From Sphingomonas sp. (GTDB taxonomy: Bacteria; Pseudomonadota; Alphaproteobacteria; Sphingomonadales; Sphingomonadaceae): a DNA stretch of 64,000 nucleotides. The stretch covers positions 141,173-205,172 of the forward strand of contig JAFOMG010000019.1 in NCBI GenBank assembly GCA_017418975.1, written 5' to 3'. The notes beneath the pieces were generated by a model, which was not told the DNA's origin, searched no databases, and saw nothing but the letters and a program-made list of their open reading frames with translations. The position numbers were made by a program, and so were the translations under genes. Shown one piece after another: positions 7,628 through 15,469 of the stretch (positions are counted from its first letter, which is position 1; each line of letters starts with the position of its first letter).

Positions 7628-7993
7628 TCAGGCGACGCCGACGATCTGCAGCTTGCTTTCCAGCGTCTCGCGGTCGAACGGCTTCATGACATATTCGTCG
7701 GCGCCCGCCTCGATGGCGGCGCGGATATAGGCCATGCCGTTCTCGGTGGTGCAGAACACCACCTTTGGGCGCTGCGGCAGCCCCGAATCCTTCAGCGCGC
7801 GCAGGAAGTCCATGCCGCTCATCACGGGCATGTTCCAGTCGAGCAGGATCACATCCGGCGGCGTCTGCAGGCAGGAGTCGAGCGCCTCGCGGCCGTCACC
7901 GGCCTCGCGCACTTCGAAGTCGAGCGTTTCCAGGATATGCCGGGCGACCTTCCGGATCACCTTGGAATCGTCGACGACCAGACAAGTCTTCAT
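7628..7993 (-). CDS. cheY: CheY-type single-domain response regulator
   Basis: A single receiver domain of 121 residues with all key positions: D8 and D9, phosphoacceptor D52 (VILLDWNMP), the T in FCTTEN, and K104 in YVMKPF. It is the phosphorylation target of CheA and carries the output of the pathway. It lies between cheW and cheB in the operon. In a canonical system CheY binds the flagellar motor, but no flagellar genes are nearby, so its partner here is unknown. Confidence 0.95.
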   Translation of the reverse strand: MKTCLVVDDSKVIRKVARHILETLDFEVREAGDGREALDSCLQTPPDVILLDWNMPVMSGMDFLRALKDSGLPQRPKVVFCTTENGMAYIRAAIEAGADEYVMKPFDRETLESKLQIVGVA

Positions 7994-8073
7994 TTTCCCC
8001 TGTTCCCCGCTTTCAGCGCTCTAGGTGGAGTGGACAGTGCACGAAAGGCGTAAGCGCCACGTTAATCGCGAGA

Positions 8074-8499
8074 TTAATTCGGTCCGGCATGGCCGGGGAC
8101 GAGGCTGGCGAGGTCGATCGCGAGGATCGGCTCGCCGTCGCGCTCCACGATTCCCCGCCCCGCCCCGCGCCAGGCAGGGTCGAGCGTGACGCCATGCGCG
8201 AGCGGCAGCAGCTCGAACGGCGCGACATCGTCGAGCGCGTCGACCAGCATCGCATAGTGATGCCCCTCGACATGGGTGATCACCGCGCGGCGCGCCGGGC
8301 TGCCGCCCGCCATGCCGAGCGCCGACTGGGTATCGACCACCGTCACCACCCGGCTGCGCAGCGCGGCAAGCCCGCGGACATGCGCCGAGGCGCGCGGCAC
8401 CGCCGTCACCTCGCCGATATCGACCACCGATTCCACCTGCTCGGAATCGATCGCCACGGCGCGCCCGGCGATCTGGGCGATGAGATAGAGATGCGACAT
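8074..8499 (-). CDS. cheW: Chemotaxis coupling protein CheW
   Basis: CheW couples receptors to the CheA kinase. The 141-residue protein is a single CheW domain with the typical opening YLIAQIAGRAVAIDSEQVES and the alternating hydrophobic strands of the fold. Its start overlaps the cheA stop by one base (TGATG), so the two are translationally coupled and made in fixed ratio. The following cheY begins after an 80-base gap. Confidence 0.92.
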   Translation of the reverse strand: MSHLYLIAQIAGRAVAIDSEQVESVVDIGEVTAVPRASAHVRGLAALRSRVVTVVDTQSALGMAGGSPARRAVITHVEGHHYAMLVDALDDVAPFELLPLAHGVTLDPAWRGAGRGIVERDGEPILAIDLASLVPGHAGPN

Positions 8500-10823
8500 C
8501 AGCGACCTGCCTTGCCGGAAACCCGGGCTTCGAGCGCGGAAAGCAATCCCGCACGATCATATCTGTAGACGCTGTCGTCGCCCGAGCCGCCGGCCGCGCG
8601 CTTCTTTCGCAGCCGCACGACCGGCGCGGGCCCGCCCGACGCGCCCTGATCCTCCTCGGTGGAAAGCACCACGGCCGGCGTCTCGCCCGGCGCCAGACGC
8701 AGCGCGACGCGGTAGCCCGATGCCTCCAGCAGCGGTTTGACGAACGACGCCATCCAGCCATCGTCGTCGCCCGCGATCAGGCAGAGCGGCGGGCTGTCCT
8801 CCACTTCGCGCTCGGCATGCTCGTCGAAGATCCACAGCATGTCGACCAGCTCGATCTGCTCGCCGTCCACCAGCACCACGCCAGCGATCGGCCCCGGCTC
8901 GCGGGCCGGCGCGATCTCCTCGGGCAGCATCACGATGTCGGCGGCTTCCTCGATCGCATAGCTGACTTCGTTGGTGCCGTCCTTCAGGCGCAGCACGTTG
9001 ATCCGCTCCACCCCGTCCAGGTCGCCATGCGCGGCGAGCGGCAAGATGCGGTCGTCGATCGTCACGCGGAAGCGGCCCGCGGCGAAGCGGACATTGCCGG
9101 CATCGACCTGCTCCACCCGGTCGACCGCCGCCAGCGGCACCGCGCGGCGCACGCCGTCCAGGTCGCGGAACAGCAGCGCGGGCAGGCCCGGCGCGATTTC
9201 GGCTTCCTCTTCCTCCTCGAAGATCTGCTGGCCGTCGCGGCTGAAATCCAGGCTCGCGGCCTTGGCCATGCCGGCGCAGTCGAGCAGCAGCATCGGCAGG
9301 CCCGAATCCGGCAGCGTCTGGCCGGCATAGAGGCCGGTCGACATCACCGCGGGCGAGGCCGGCTTGATCACCAGTTCCTCATTGTCGAGCACCGTGTCGA
9401 CCGCGAGCGCATAGCTGCCCTCGCTCACGCTGACGATGGCAAGCATCTGGCAGCCCTCGTCGCGCGCCACGGCGGCGGGCAGGCCCAGCATGTCGGCAAG
9501 GTGGATCAGCGGCATGCGGCGTTCGCGCACTGTCGCGACCGGGGAGCCGCCGACCAGATCGATGCGGATCGCCTCGCCGCGCTCGGTCACGATCTCCTCG
9601 ATCGACTGGCGCGGAATCGCGAAGCGCTGGCCATCCACTCCCACCACGATCGTCGAGATGATCGAGAGCGTCAGCGGCACATGGATGGCGATGCGCAGGC
9701 CCTTGCCCGGCGTGCTGTCGAGCTCGACGCGGCCACCGATCTGCTCGATCGCGGCGCGCACCACGTCCATGCCCACGCCGCGGCCCGAAATCTCGGTCAC
9801 CACGTCCCTGGACGAAAGGCCCGGCTCGAACACCAGGTCGAGCTTGGCGCGCGCCGAAAGGCCGCGCAGCTTGGCCTCGTCGCGGCCATTGGCGGCGAGC
9901 TTCTGGATCAGCCGCTCGGTATCGATGCCGCGGCCGTCGTCCGCGATCTCGATGATGATCTGATTGCCCGACTGGCGCGCGGAGACCGACAGCCGGCCAT
10001 TCTCGCGCTTGCCGCCGGCGCGGCGCTCGGCCGGCGTCTCGATGCCATGGTCGATCGAGTTGCGGATGATGTGGACCAGCGGATCGCGCATCACCTCGAT
10101 CATCTCGCGGTCGAGCTCGACGTCCGAGCCGTCGACCTGGAGCATCACCGACTTGCCCAGCCCCGCCGCCGTGTCGCGCACCATGCGCGGCAGCGCGGAG
10201 AAGAGCGCGTCGATCTTCTGCATGCGGGTGCGCGTCACCGTGTCGCGCATCTCGCCCACGGTGAGCGACAGGCGCTCGAGCGCGGCCTCGATGGCGGGAT
10301 CGATCTCGCCGTTCCGCAGCCGGCGCGCCAGCTCGTTGCGGGCGAGCACCATGTCCGACATGCCGGACATCATCCGATCGAGCAGGTCGACATTCAGGCG
10401 CACGCTGCGCGAGGGCGCGCGGCTCACGATCGGGCCGGCATGGGCGATTTCCCCGGCGCCCTCGGCCAGCGCGGCGACCAGCAGGTCGTCGCCGCTGTCG
10501 TCCAGGCTGGTGCCCGATTCGATCGCTTCCACCAGCTCGCCGATCCGGTCGACCACCGCGAGCACGGCGTTGACCAGCCCGCGATCAGGCGCACGCCGCC
10601 CCTCGCGCACCTGCGCCAGCACATCCTCGGCGGCATGGCTGAGCCGGCCGAGGCGCGGCAGGTCGAGAAAGCCGCAGCTTCCCTTCACCGTGTGCACGAA
10701 GCGGAAAATGGCATCGAGGCGGGCGCGGTCCGCAGGATGCGCCTCCCATGCGACGATCTCGCCCGAAAGCGCTTCGAGCGTCTCACGCGTCTCGGCGATG
10801 AATTCCTGCAGCAGGTCGTCCAT
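8499..10823 (-). CDS. cheA: Chemotaxis histidine kinase CheA with an extra C-terminal part
   Basis: The 774-residue kinase starts at MDDLLQEF, where the HPt domain begins; an in-frame ATG 99 bases upstream adds unlikely sequence. Order: HPt (about 1-110) with H44 in FVHTVKGSCGF; dimerisation (about 160-220); ATP-binding domain with HIIRNSIDHGIE, DDGRGID and GRGVGMD; and a CheW-like regulatory domain (about 420-550). After that come a second, diverged CheW-like stretch (about 575-680) and a receiver-like tail (about 690-750) that starts PLCLIAGDDDGW but has no clear phosphoacceptor. There is no P2 domain. It heads the operon, divergent from a VWA gene. Confidence 0.93.
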   Translation of the reverse strand: MDDLLQEFIAETRETLEALSGEIVAWEAHPADRARLDAIFRFVHTVKGSCGFLDLPRLGRLSHAAEDVLAQVREGRRAPDRGLVNAVLAVVDRIGELVEAIESGTSLDDSGDDLLVAALAEGAGEIAHAGPIVSRAPSRSVRLNVDLLDRMMSGMSDMVLARNELARRLRNGEIDPAIEAALERLSLTVGEMRDTVTRTRMQKIDALFSALPRMVRDTAAGLGKSVMLQVDGSDVELDREMIEVMRDPLVHIIRNSIDHGIETPAERRAGGKRENGRLSVSARQSGNQIIIEIADDGRGIDTERLIQKLAANGRDEAKLRGLSARAKLDLVFEPGLSSRDVVTEISGRGVGMDVVRAAIEQIGGRVELDSTPGKGLRIAIHVPLTLSIISTIVVGVDGQRFAIPRQSIEEIVTERGEAIRIDLVGGSPVATVRERRMPLIHLADMLGLPAAVARDEGCQMLAIVSVSEGSYALAVDTVLDNEELVIKPASPAVMSTGLYAGQTLPDSGLPMLLLDCAGMAKAASLDFSRDGQQIFEEEEEAEIAPGLPALLFRDLDGVRRAVPLAAVDRVEQVDAGNVRFAAGRFRVTIDDRILPLAAHGDLDGVERINVLRLKDGTNEVSYAIEEAADIVMLPEEIAPAREPGPIAGVVLVDGEQIELVDMLWIFDEHAEREVEDSPPLCLIAGDDDGWMASFVKPLLEASGYRVALRLAPGETPAVVLSTEEDQGASGGPAPVVRLRKKRAAGGSGDDSVYRYDRAGLLSALEARVSGKAGR

Positions 10824-10909
10824 GGGGCCCCGGAAAGCAAATTTGCGGGGCGGTTGTGCGGGATGGGTGGTTAAAAGGGCGTTAGTGCTCGGGCAGAACG
10901 GGGGGTGGA

Positions 10910-11905
10910 ATGGATTCGACAAGTCTGGAATGGCAGGGCGCGGCCGCCAGTCTCGGGATGTGGGCGCTGTTTCTGCTCGGCATGCTCTGGCTGTTGTGGC
11001 AGCGGCGCAGTGCGCGACGCGGCGTGAAAGCTACCAAGGACGGTCCGGCGGACGCACCCTATCGCGTCTTCACCCGCACCCATGACGCCGAACTGACCGC
11101 GGCCGACATTCCCGGTCGCCTTCGCGAGCTCAGCCCCCTCCAGCCCAGCCACTATGCCAAGGCCGAGCTCTGGGCCGCCCACCGCAACCATCTGCAGCGG
11201 TTCGAAGCCGAGCGGACTCCCACAAACGAAATCATCCAGGGACTTCGCGACGCGATCGCCGATCCCGCCGGGCTCGCCGTCTGCTTTCTCATCGACCAGT
11301 CGGGCTCGATGAAGGGCGCACCGATCGCGGCCGCGGCAAGCGCCGTGGGTGCGGTTAGCGACGCCCTGGTGGCGCTCGGCGCGACAACCGAGATCCTCGG
11401 CTTCTCTACCGCCGGCTGGCAGGGCGGCTTCCCGCGCCAGCAATGGCTCCGTCAGGGCCGTCCCGAACGCCCCGGGCGGCTCTGCGCCCTCGCGCATATT
11501 GTCTACAAACGCGCTGACGAGACCGAATGGACCGCAGATTCCCGCGCCGCCTTCCTGCACCCGGACGTGCTGCGCGAGAATGTCGACGGCGAAGCGCTCG
11601 AATGGGCGGAAACGCGCCTCGCCTCCCTGCCTTGTCCTCACAAGCTGTTGATTGTCCTCTCCGACGGCGCACCGGTCGATGATTCGACGCTGCAGGAGAA
11701 CGGTCCGAGCTATCTGGTTCGCCACCTGCGCGCGACGATCGCACGCATCGAGCAACGGGACGACCTCCTGCTGGGTGCCGTCGGGATCGAGCATGCGGTG
11801 GACGAATGGTACCGGCATTCGCGCGCCGCCAACGTGAACACGCTGACGGGCGCGTTGATCGATCTGGTCGCCACGCTGGGCCGGGCACCCCCTCCGCTCA
11901 GTTGA
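10910..11905 (+). CDS. Membrane-anchored VWA (CobT-like) domain protein
   Basis: A 331-residue protein with one N-terminal membrane helix (about 10-30), a basic stretch, a helical middle part, and a C-terminal von Willebrand A domain. The MIDAS metal site is intact at its first element, D129-x-S131-G-S133 (FLIDQSGSM), and a later LIVLSDGAPVDD supplies the strand with the following aspartate. The domain most resembles the C-terminal part of cobaltochelatase subunit CobT and stand-alone relatives, but no AAA partner is adjacent. It is divergent from cheA, with 86 bases between starts. The membrane anchor suggests a metal-dependent protein-binding role at the inner membrane. Confidence 0.8.
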   Translation: MDSTSLEWQGAAASLGMWALFLLGMLWLLWQRRSARRGVKATKDGPADAPYRVFTRTHDAELTAADIPGRLRELSPLQPSHYAKAELWAAHRNHLQRFEAERTPTNEIIQGLRDAIADPAGLAVCFLIDQSGSMKGAPIAAAASAVGAVSDALVALGATTEILGFSTAGWQGGFPRQQWLRQGRPERPGRLCALAHIVYKRADETEWTADSRAAFLHPDVLRENVDGEALEWAETRLASLPCPHKLLIVLSDGAPVDDSTLQENGPSYLVRHLRATIARIEQRDDLLLGAVGIEHAVDEWYRHSRAANVNTLTGALIDLVATLGRAPPPLS

Positions 11906-11986
11906 TCGCCCGGTCGAGCACCGCCAAGATGTGCGCCAGCGCCGCAAAGGGTCCGGCGCGGTGCGAATGCTCGCCCCGCATAGCTG

Positions 11987-13045
11987 TCAGTGCGCATAGC
12001 TCGCATCGAGCAGCGCCGTGCCAAGGTCCCCCAGCTTCTGGTAATCGAAGCTCGCATTGGTGAACACGATCACCGTATGCCCATCGGCGAGCACCCGGCG
12101 GGCGAGCATCCGGAAGCCGCCGTTCGAGCCATCCTCCCACGCCGCCTCACGCTCCCGGCCCCCGATCCGCTCCACGCGCACCCGGCCGCCCAGCGCATAA
12201 TGCTGGTCCGCCATCAGCGTGGTCGTCAGCGCCCGGCGCGAGGCGGAGCTGAGGAGCTTGCCGTCCAGCACTGCGTTCATCAGCGTCATCAGGTCGGGCG
12301 CGCTGGTGTAATAGCCGCCCGCCATCGCCATGAAATCGGGCACCGGATTGGGCTTGCGCACCGGCTCGGGATCGAGCCCGGCATAACCCTGCGCCATGCC
12401 CTTCACCGCGCCGGAATCGCCGCGATAGACGCCGCTGTCCTTCAGCCCCAGCGGTTTCACCAGCAGCCGGTCGACCAGCGCCGCATAGGATTTGCCGGAT
12501 ACGCGCTCGACGATCGCCTTGGCGATCAGCCAGTTGGAGTGCGAATAGTCCCAGGCGGTGCCGGGCGCGAAGGCCAGGTCGCCGCTGGCATAGCGGCGCA
12601 CCGCTTCCATCTGGTCCATCTCGACGCCGCGCGCCGCCGGATCCTTGCGCGCCGCCAGGATCTGGTTGGGCACACCGCTCGAATGGCTCATCAGGCGCCG
12701 CAACGTAAGCCTGGCGCCGGTGTCGGCGCGATAATCGGGCAGATAGCGGCTGATCGGCGCGTCGAGGTCGAGCTTGCCCTGGTCCACCAGCTTGAGAATC
12801 ACGATCGAGGCGATCCATTTGGACACCGATCCGGTCTCGAAGCGCGTGTTCGGCAGCATCGGCACGCCGTTCGCGGCATCGGCCCGGCCGACCCCTTCGA
12901 CGAAGCCGACATGGCCGCCGGTGCCGACCAGCGCGACACCGTTGAAGCCTTTGCTGGCATCCACCAGGTCGTGATAGGATTGCGCCATGCAGGGCGCCGC
13001 TCCGCCGAGCGCCAGGATCATCGTCACGATCTTCAAACCATGCAT
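11987..13045 (-). CDS. Exported serine hydrolase, beta-lactamase / class C PBP family
   Basis: A 352-residue protein with a signal peptide (MHGLKIVTMILALGGAAPCMA). The start was set at 13045 because this peptide begins there and GAGGGAG lies upstream. The catalytic SxxK motif is in GSVSKWIAS and the tyrosine motif in WDYSHSNW. The family (Pfam beta-lactamase) includes esterases, D-aminopeptidases and PBP4* homologues, so beta-lactam hydrolysis cannot be assumed. It acts in the periplasm. The gene is convergent with the VWA gene. Confidence 0.85.
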   Translation of the reverse strand: MHGLKIVTMILALGGAAPCMAQSYHDLVDASKGFNGVALVGTGGHVGFVEGVGRADAANGVPMLPNTRFETGSVSKWIASIVILKLVDQGKLDLDAPISRYLPDYRADTGARLTLRRLMSHSSGVPNQILAARKDPAARGVEMDQMEAVRRYASGDLAFAPGTAWDYSHSNWLIAKAIVERVSGKSYAALVDRLLVKPLGLKDSGVYRGDSGAVKGMAQGYAGLDPEPVRKPNPVPDFMAMAGGYYTSAPDLMTLMNAVLDGKLLSSASRRALTTTLMADQHYALGGRVRVERIGGREREAAWEDGSNGGFRMLARRVLADGHTVIVFTNASFDYQKLGDLGTALLDASYAH

Positions 13046-13123
13046 GCGCAGCTCCCTCACCGGCGACGCCGCGAGCATGTCACGCCGATGCACGCCATTC
13101 AACTACAACCGTAGTCGAAATTC

Positions 13124-13768
13124 TCAACCCACCCGGAACGACGCCCCGAACAGCAGCACCTCGGCATCGGGCGGGCTCACCTGGAGCATGCCGCCGCCCT
13201 GGGTGACCAGCGCGTGGATCAGATAGGCCGCCGCCGCGCGCGGCGTGATCGGCATGTCGTCCTTGCCGCCGGCCAGCGCGCCGCGCAGCTCGGGGTCGAG
13301 CACGATGCGCGGGCCGTCGGCGCGCACCACGATCTCGATCTGGCCGTCGACGATCTCGGCGCCGATATCGAGCTGGCCGCCGCGGATCAGCGCATCGCCG
13401 CCGATCAGCGCCAGGTTCATCAGCACCTTGATCGCCTGCTTGGGCAGCACCGGATCCTCGACCATCCAGCCGACATTGACGCGATGGTTCTCGCCGAACA
13501 GCCCCTCGATCGCCGCCTGCGCCTCGCGCGTGTCGACCGTCTCGCCGAAGCCGCCCGCCGCGCCAAAGGCCAGGCGGAAGAACTTCAGCTTGTTGGCGCT
13601 CGCCTTGGCGCTTTCGTTGAGCAGCTCCAGGCAGCGGGCGCGCATCTCGGGATCATGCTCGTCGGCGAGCAGCTCCAGCCCGTTGTTGAGCGCGCCCACC
13701 GGGCTCAGCAGATCGTGGCAGAGCCGCGAGCAGAGCAGGCTGGCGAAATCGGTCGGGCTGATGTTCAA
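13124..13768 (-). CDS. chpT: Histidine phosphotransferase ChpT-like
   Basis: ChpT relays phosphate from the CckA kinase to CtrA and CpdR in the alphaproteobacterial cell-cycle pathway. The 214-residue protein has the helix with the phosphorylatable histidine in LLCSRLCHDLLSPVGALNNG and a degenerate ATPase-like C-terminal domain. The start is a TTG with GGGGGAG eight bases upstream; the open frame extends further upstream but with low-complexity Arg/Ala/Ser sequence. It lies between two unrelated serine hydrolases, with no cell-cycle gene beside it. Confidence 0.85.
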   Translation of the reverse strand: MNISPTDFASLLCSRLCHDLLSPVGALNNGLELLADEHDPEMRARCLELLNESAKASANKLKFFRLAFGAAGGFGETVDTREAQAAIEGLFGENHRVNVGWMVEDPVLPKQAIKVLMNLALIGGDALIRGGQLDIGAEIVDGQIEIVVRADGPRIVLDPELRGALAGGKDDMPITPRAAAAYLIHALVTQGGGMLQVSPPDAEVLLFGASFRVG

Positions 13769-13883
13769 GATGCTTGCTCCCCCGCAGGTGCAGCCTCTTT
13801 GGCGCAGGGCGCGCCATGCTGCAAGCGCGCCTGTACGCGCCATCCCGGCAACGCTACCATTCCCGGAAAACACGGGAGAGACC

Positions 13884-15167
13884 ATGCGATCGGCCCTGCC
13901 CCTGCTCGCCGCCCTGCTGCTCGCCGCGCCCCTGCCCGCGCCGGCGCAGGAACGAGCCGCCACCGGTACGGATCTCCGCATCGACAAGGCCCGCATCGAT
14001 CGCGCGCTGGCCGACATGGTGGCGAGCGGCCGCGCGGCCGGCGTCTCGGCGCTGGTGTGGAAGGACGGGCGCGAAGCCTATTTCGGCGGCGCCGGCCTGG
14101 CCGATCGCGAAGCGAACCGGCCGATGCGGCGCGACACGCTCGTCCAGATCTATTCGATGACCAAGCCGGTCACCGGGGTCGCGCTGATGCAGCTATGGGA
14201 GCAGGGCCGGTTCGGCCTCGACGATCCCCTTTCCCGCTATCTCCCCGAATTCGCGACCATGCTGGTCCAGGACGGCACCGATGCCGCGGGGCGGCCGCTC
14301 TGGCGCCCGGCGAGCCGCCCGGTGACGATCCGCGACGTGCTGCGCCACACCGCCGGCTTCGCCTATGGCGACGGGCCGAGCCCGGCGGAGAAGGCCTTTG
14401 CCGCCGCCGACCCGCTCGGCCTGGATCATGACCTGGCCGAGTTCGGCCGCCGCCTCGCCCATGTGCCGCTGCTCTTCGATCCCGGCAGCGCATGGCGATA
14501 CAGCTCGGCGGTGGACGTGCAGGCGCTGCTGGTCGAGCGGCTGTCGGGCCGGAAGTTCGAGGAATATGTCCGCGAGCACGTCCTCGAGCCGCTCGGCATG
14601 AAGCAGGCGGGCTGGACCCAGCCGATGGAGCGGCTCGACCGGTTCGCCGCCACCTATCTGCTCGGCGCGGACGGCAAGCTGGTCCGCGAGCCCGACGCCG
14701 TGACCCGCGCGCGCAACTTCCCCCGGCCGGCGATGACGATGGGCGGCGCCGGCATCGTCGCGCCGATCGACGACTATATGCGCTTCGCCCGCATGCTGCT
14801 GGGCCAGGGGAGCCTGGACGGCGTGCGCGTCCTGCGGCCGTCCACCGTGCGGCTGATGGCGACCGATCAGCTCGATCCGCGCATTGCCGACAGGTCCTGG
14901 CTGCCGGGCAAGGGCAATGTCGGCTTCGGCATCGATTTCGCGGTGCGCACCGGCCGGGCGAGGACGCCCGACGAGAATCGCGGCACGGTCGGCGAGTTCT
15001 TCTGGGACGGCGCGGCCTCGACGCTATTCTGGGTCGATCCGGCGAACCGGCTCGCCGCAGTGTTCTTCGTCCAGACCAAGCCCTTCCAGGCAACGCTGCA
15101 CCGCGACTTCCGCCGCGCCGTCTATGGCGACGCCTATCTGGGGCCGGCGGGCGACGAGGCGCCCTAG
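13884..15167 (+). CDS. Exported serine hydrolase, beta-lactamase family
   Basis: A 427-residue protein with a signal peptide (MRSALPLLAALLLAAPLPAPAQ). Catalytic motifs of the beta-lactamase/class C family are visible: SMTK (YSMTKPVTGVAL) and YSS (WRYSSAVDVQ). The start at 13884 has CGGGAGAG upstream. The overall type resembles esterase EstB-like or PBP-like hydrolases in the periplasm. It is unlike the serine hydrolase at 11987-13045 in length and motif context, so they are not recent duplicates. It converges with a tiny membrane gene four bases beyond its stop. Confidence 0.87.
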   Translation: MRSALPLLAALLLAAPLPAPAQERAATGTDLRIDKARIDRALADMVASGRAAGVSALVWKDGREAYFGGAGLADREANRPMRRDTLVQIYSMTKPVTGVALMQLWEQGRFGLDDPLSRYLPEFATMLVQDGTDAAGRPLWRPASRPVTIRDVLRHTAGFAYGDGPSPAEKAFAAADPLGLDHDLAEFGRRLAHVPLLFDPGSAWRYSSAVDVQALLVERLSGRKFEEYVREHVLEPLGMKQAGWTQPMERLDRFAATYLLGADGKLVREPDAVTRARNFPRPAMTMGGAGIVAPIDDYMRFARMLLGQGSLDGVRVLRPSTVRLMATDQLDPRIADRSWLPGKGNVGFGIDFAVRTGRARTPDENRGTVGEFFWDGAASTLFWVDPANRLAAVFFVQTKPFQATLHRDFRRAVYGDAYLGPAGDEAP

Positions 15168-15171
15168 GACC

Positions 15172-15318
15172 CTAGACCACTTTCCGCCCGGTGAAGAGCT
15201 GGATCAGGCCGATCACGACGGCGATCACCAGGAGGAGGTGAATGATCCCGCCGGCAACGTGGAAGGTGAAGCCCAGCAGCCAGAGGATCAGCAGGACGAC
15301 GACGATGGTCCAAAGCAT
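15172..15318 (-). CDS. Small hydrophobic protein, lmo0937/DUF5670-like
   Basis: A 48-residue protein starting MLWTIVVVLLILWLLGFT, with two hydrophobic helices and the short tail TGRKVV. This matches the pattern of the lmo0937 family of tiny membrane proteins, whose role is unknown but which often accompany stress genes. GGAGAG lies eight bases upstream. Two other in-frame ATGs (15324 and 15333) are possible starts. It is convergent with the serine hydrolase gene. Confidence 0.7.
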   Translation of the reverse strand: MLWTIVVVLLILWLLGFTFHVAGGIIHLLLVIAVVIGLIQLFTGRKVV

Positions 15319-15469
15319 CTGCATGCTCTCCATTTAGCGTTCGTCCATCAACGGGTTGCGCCGCCGAAACGTTCCCCGGCGACCTGCGGTTTTTCCGGAT
15401 TACGCACCTCGCGCCGCTTGCTGCTACAATGCGGGCGGGCAGGCGGTGGCCCGGTACCTGGAACGATCC

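Noticed and set aside
8817-10874. A 685-codon plus-strand open frame opposite cheA
   Set aside because: Antisense shadow; low-complexity His/Arg/Ala product; cheA is certain.
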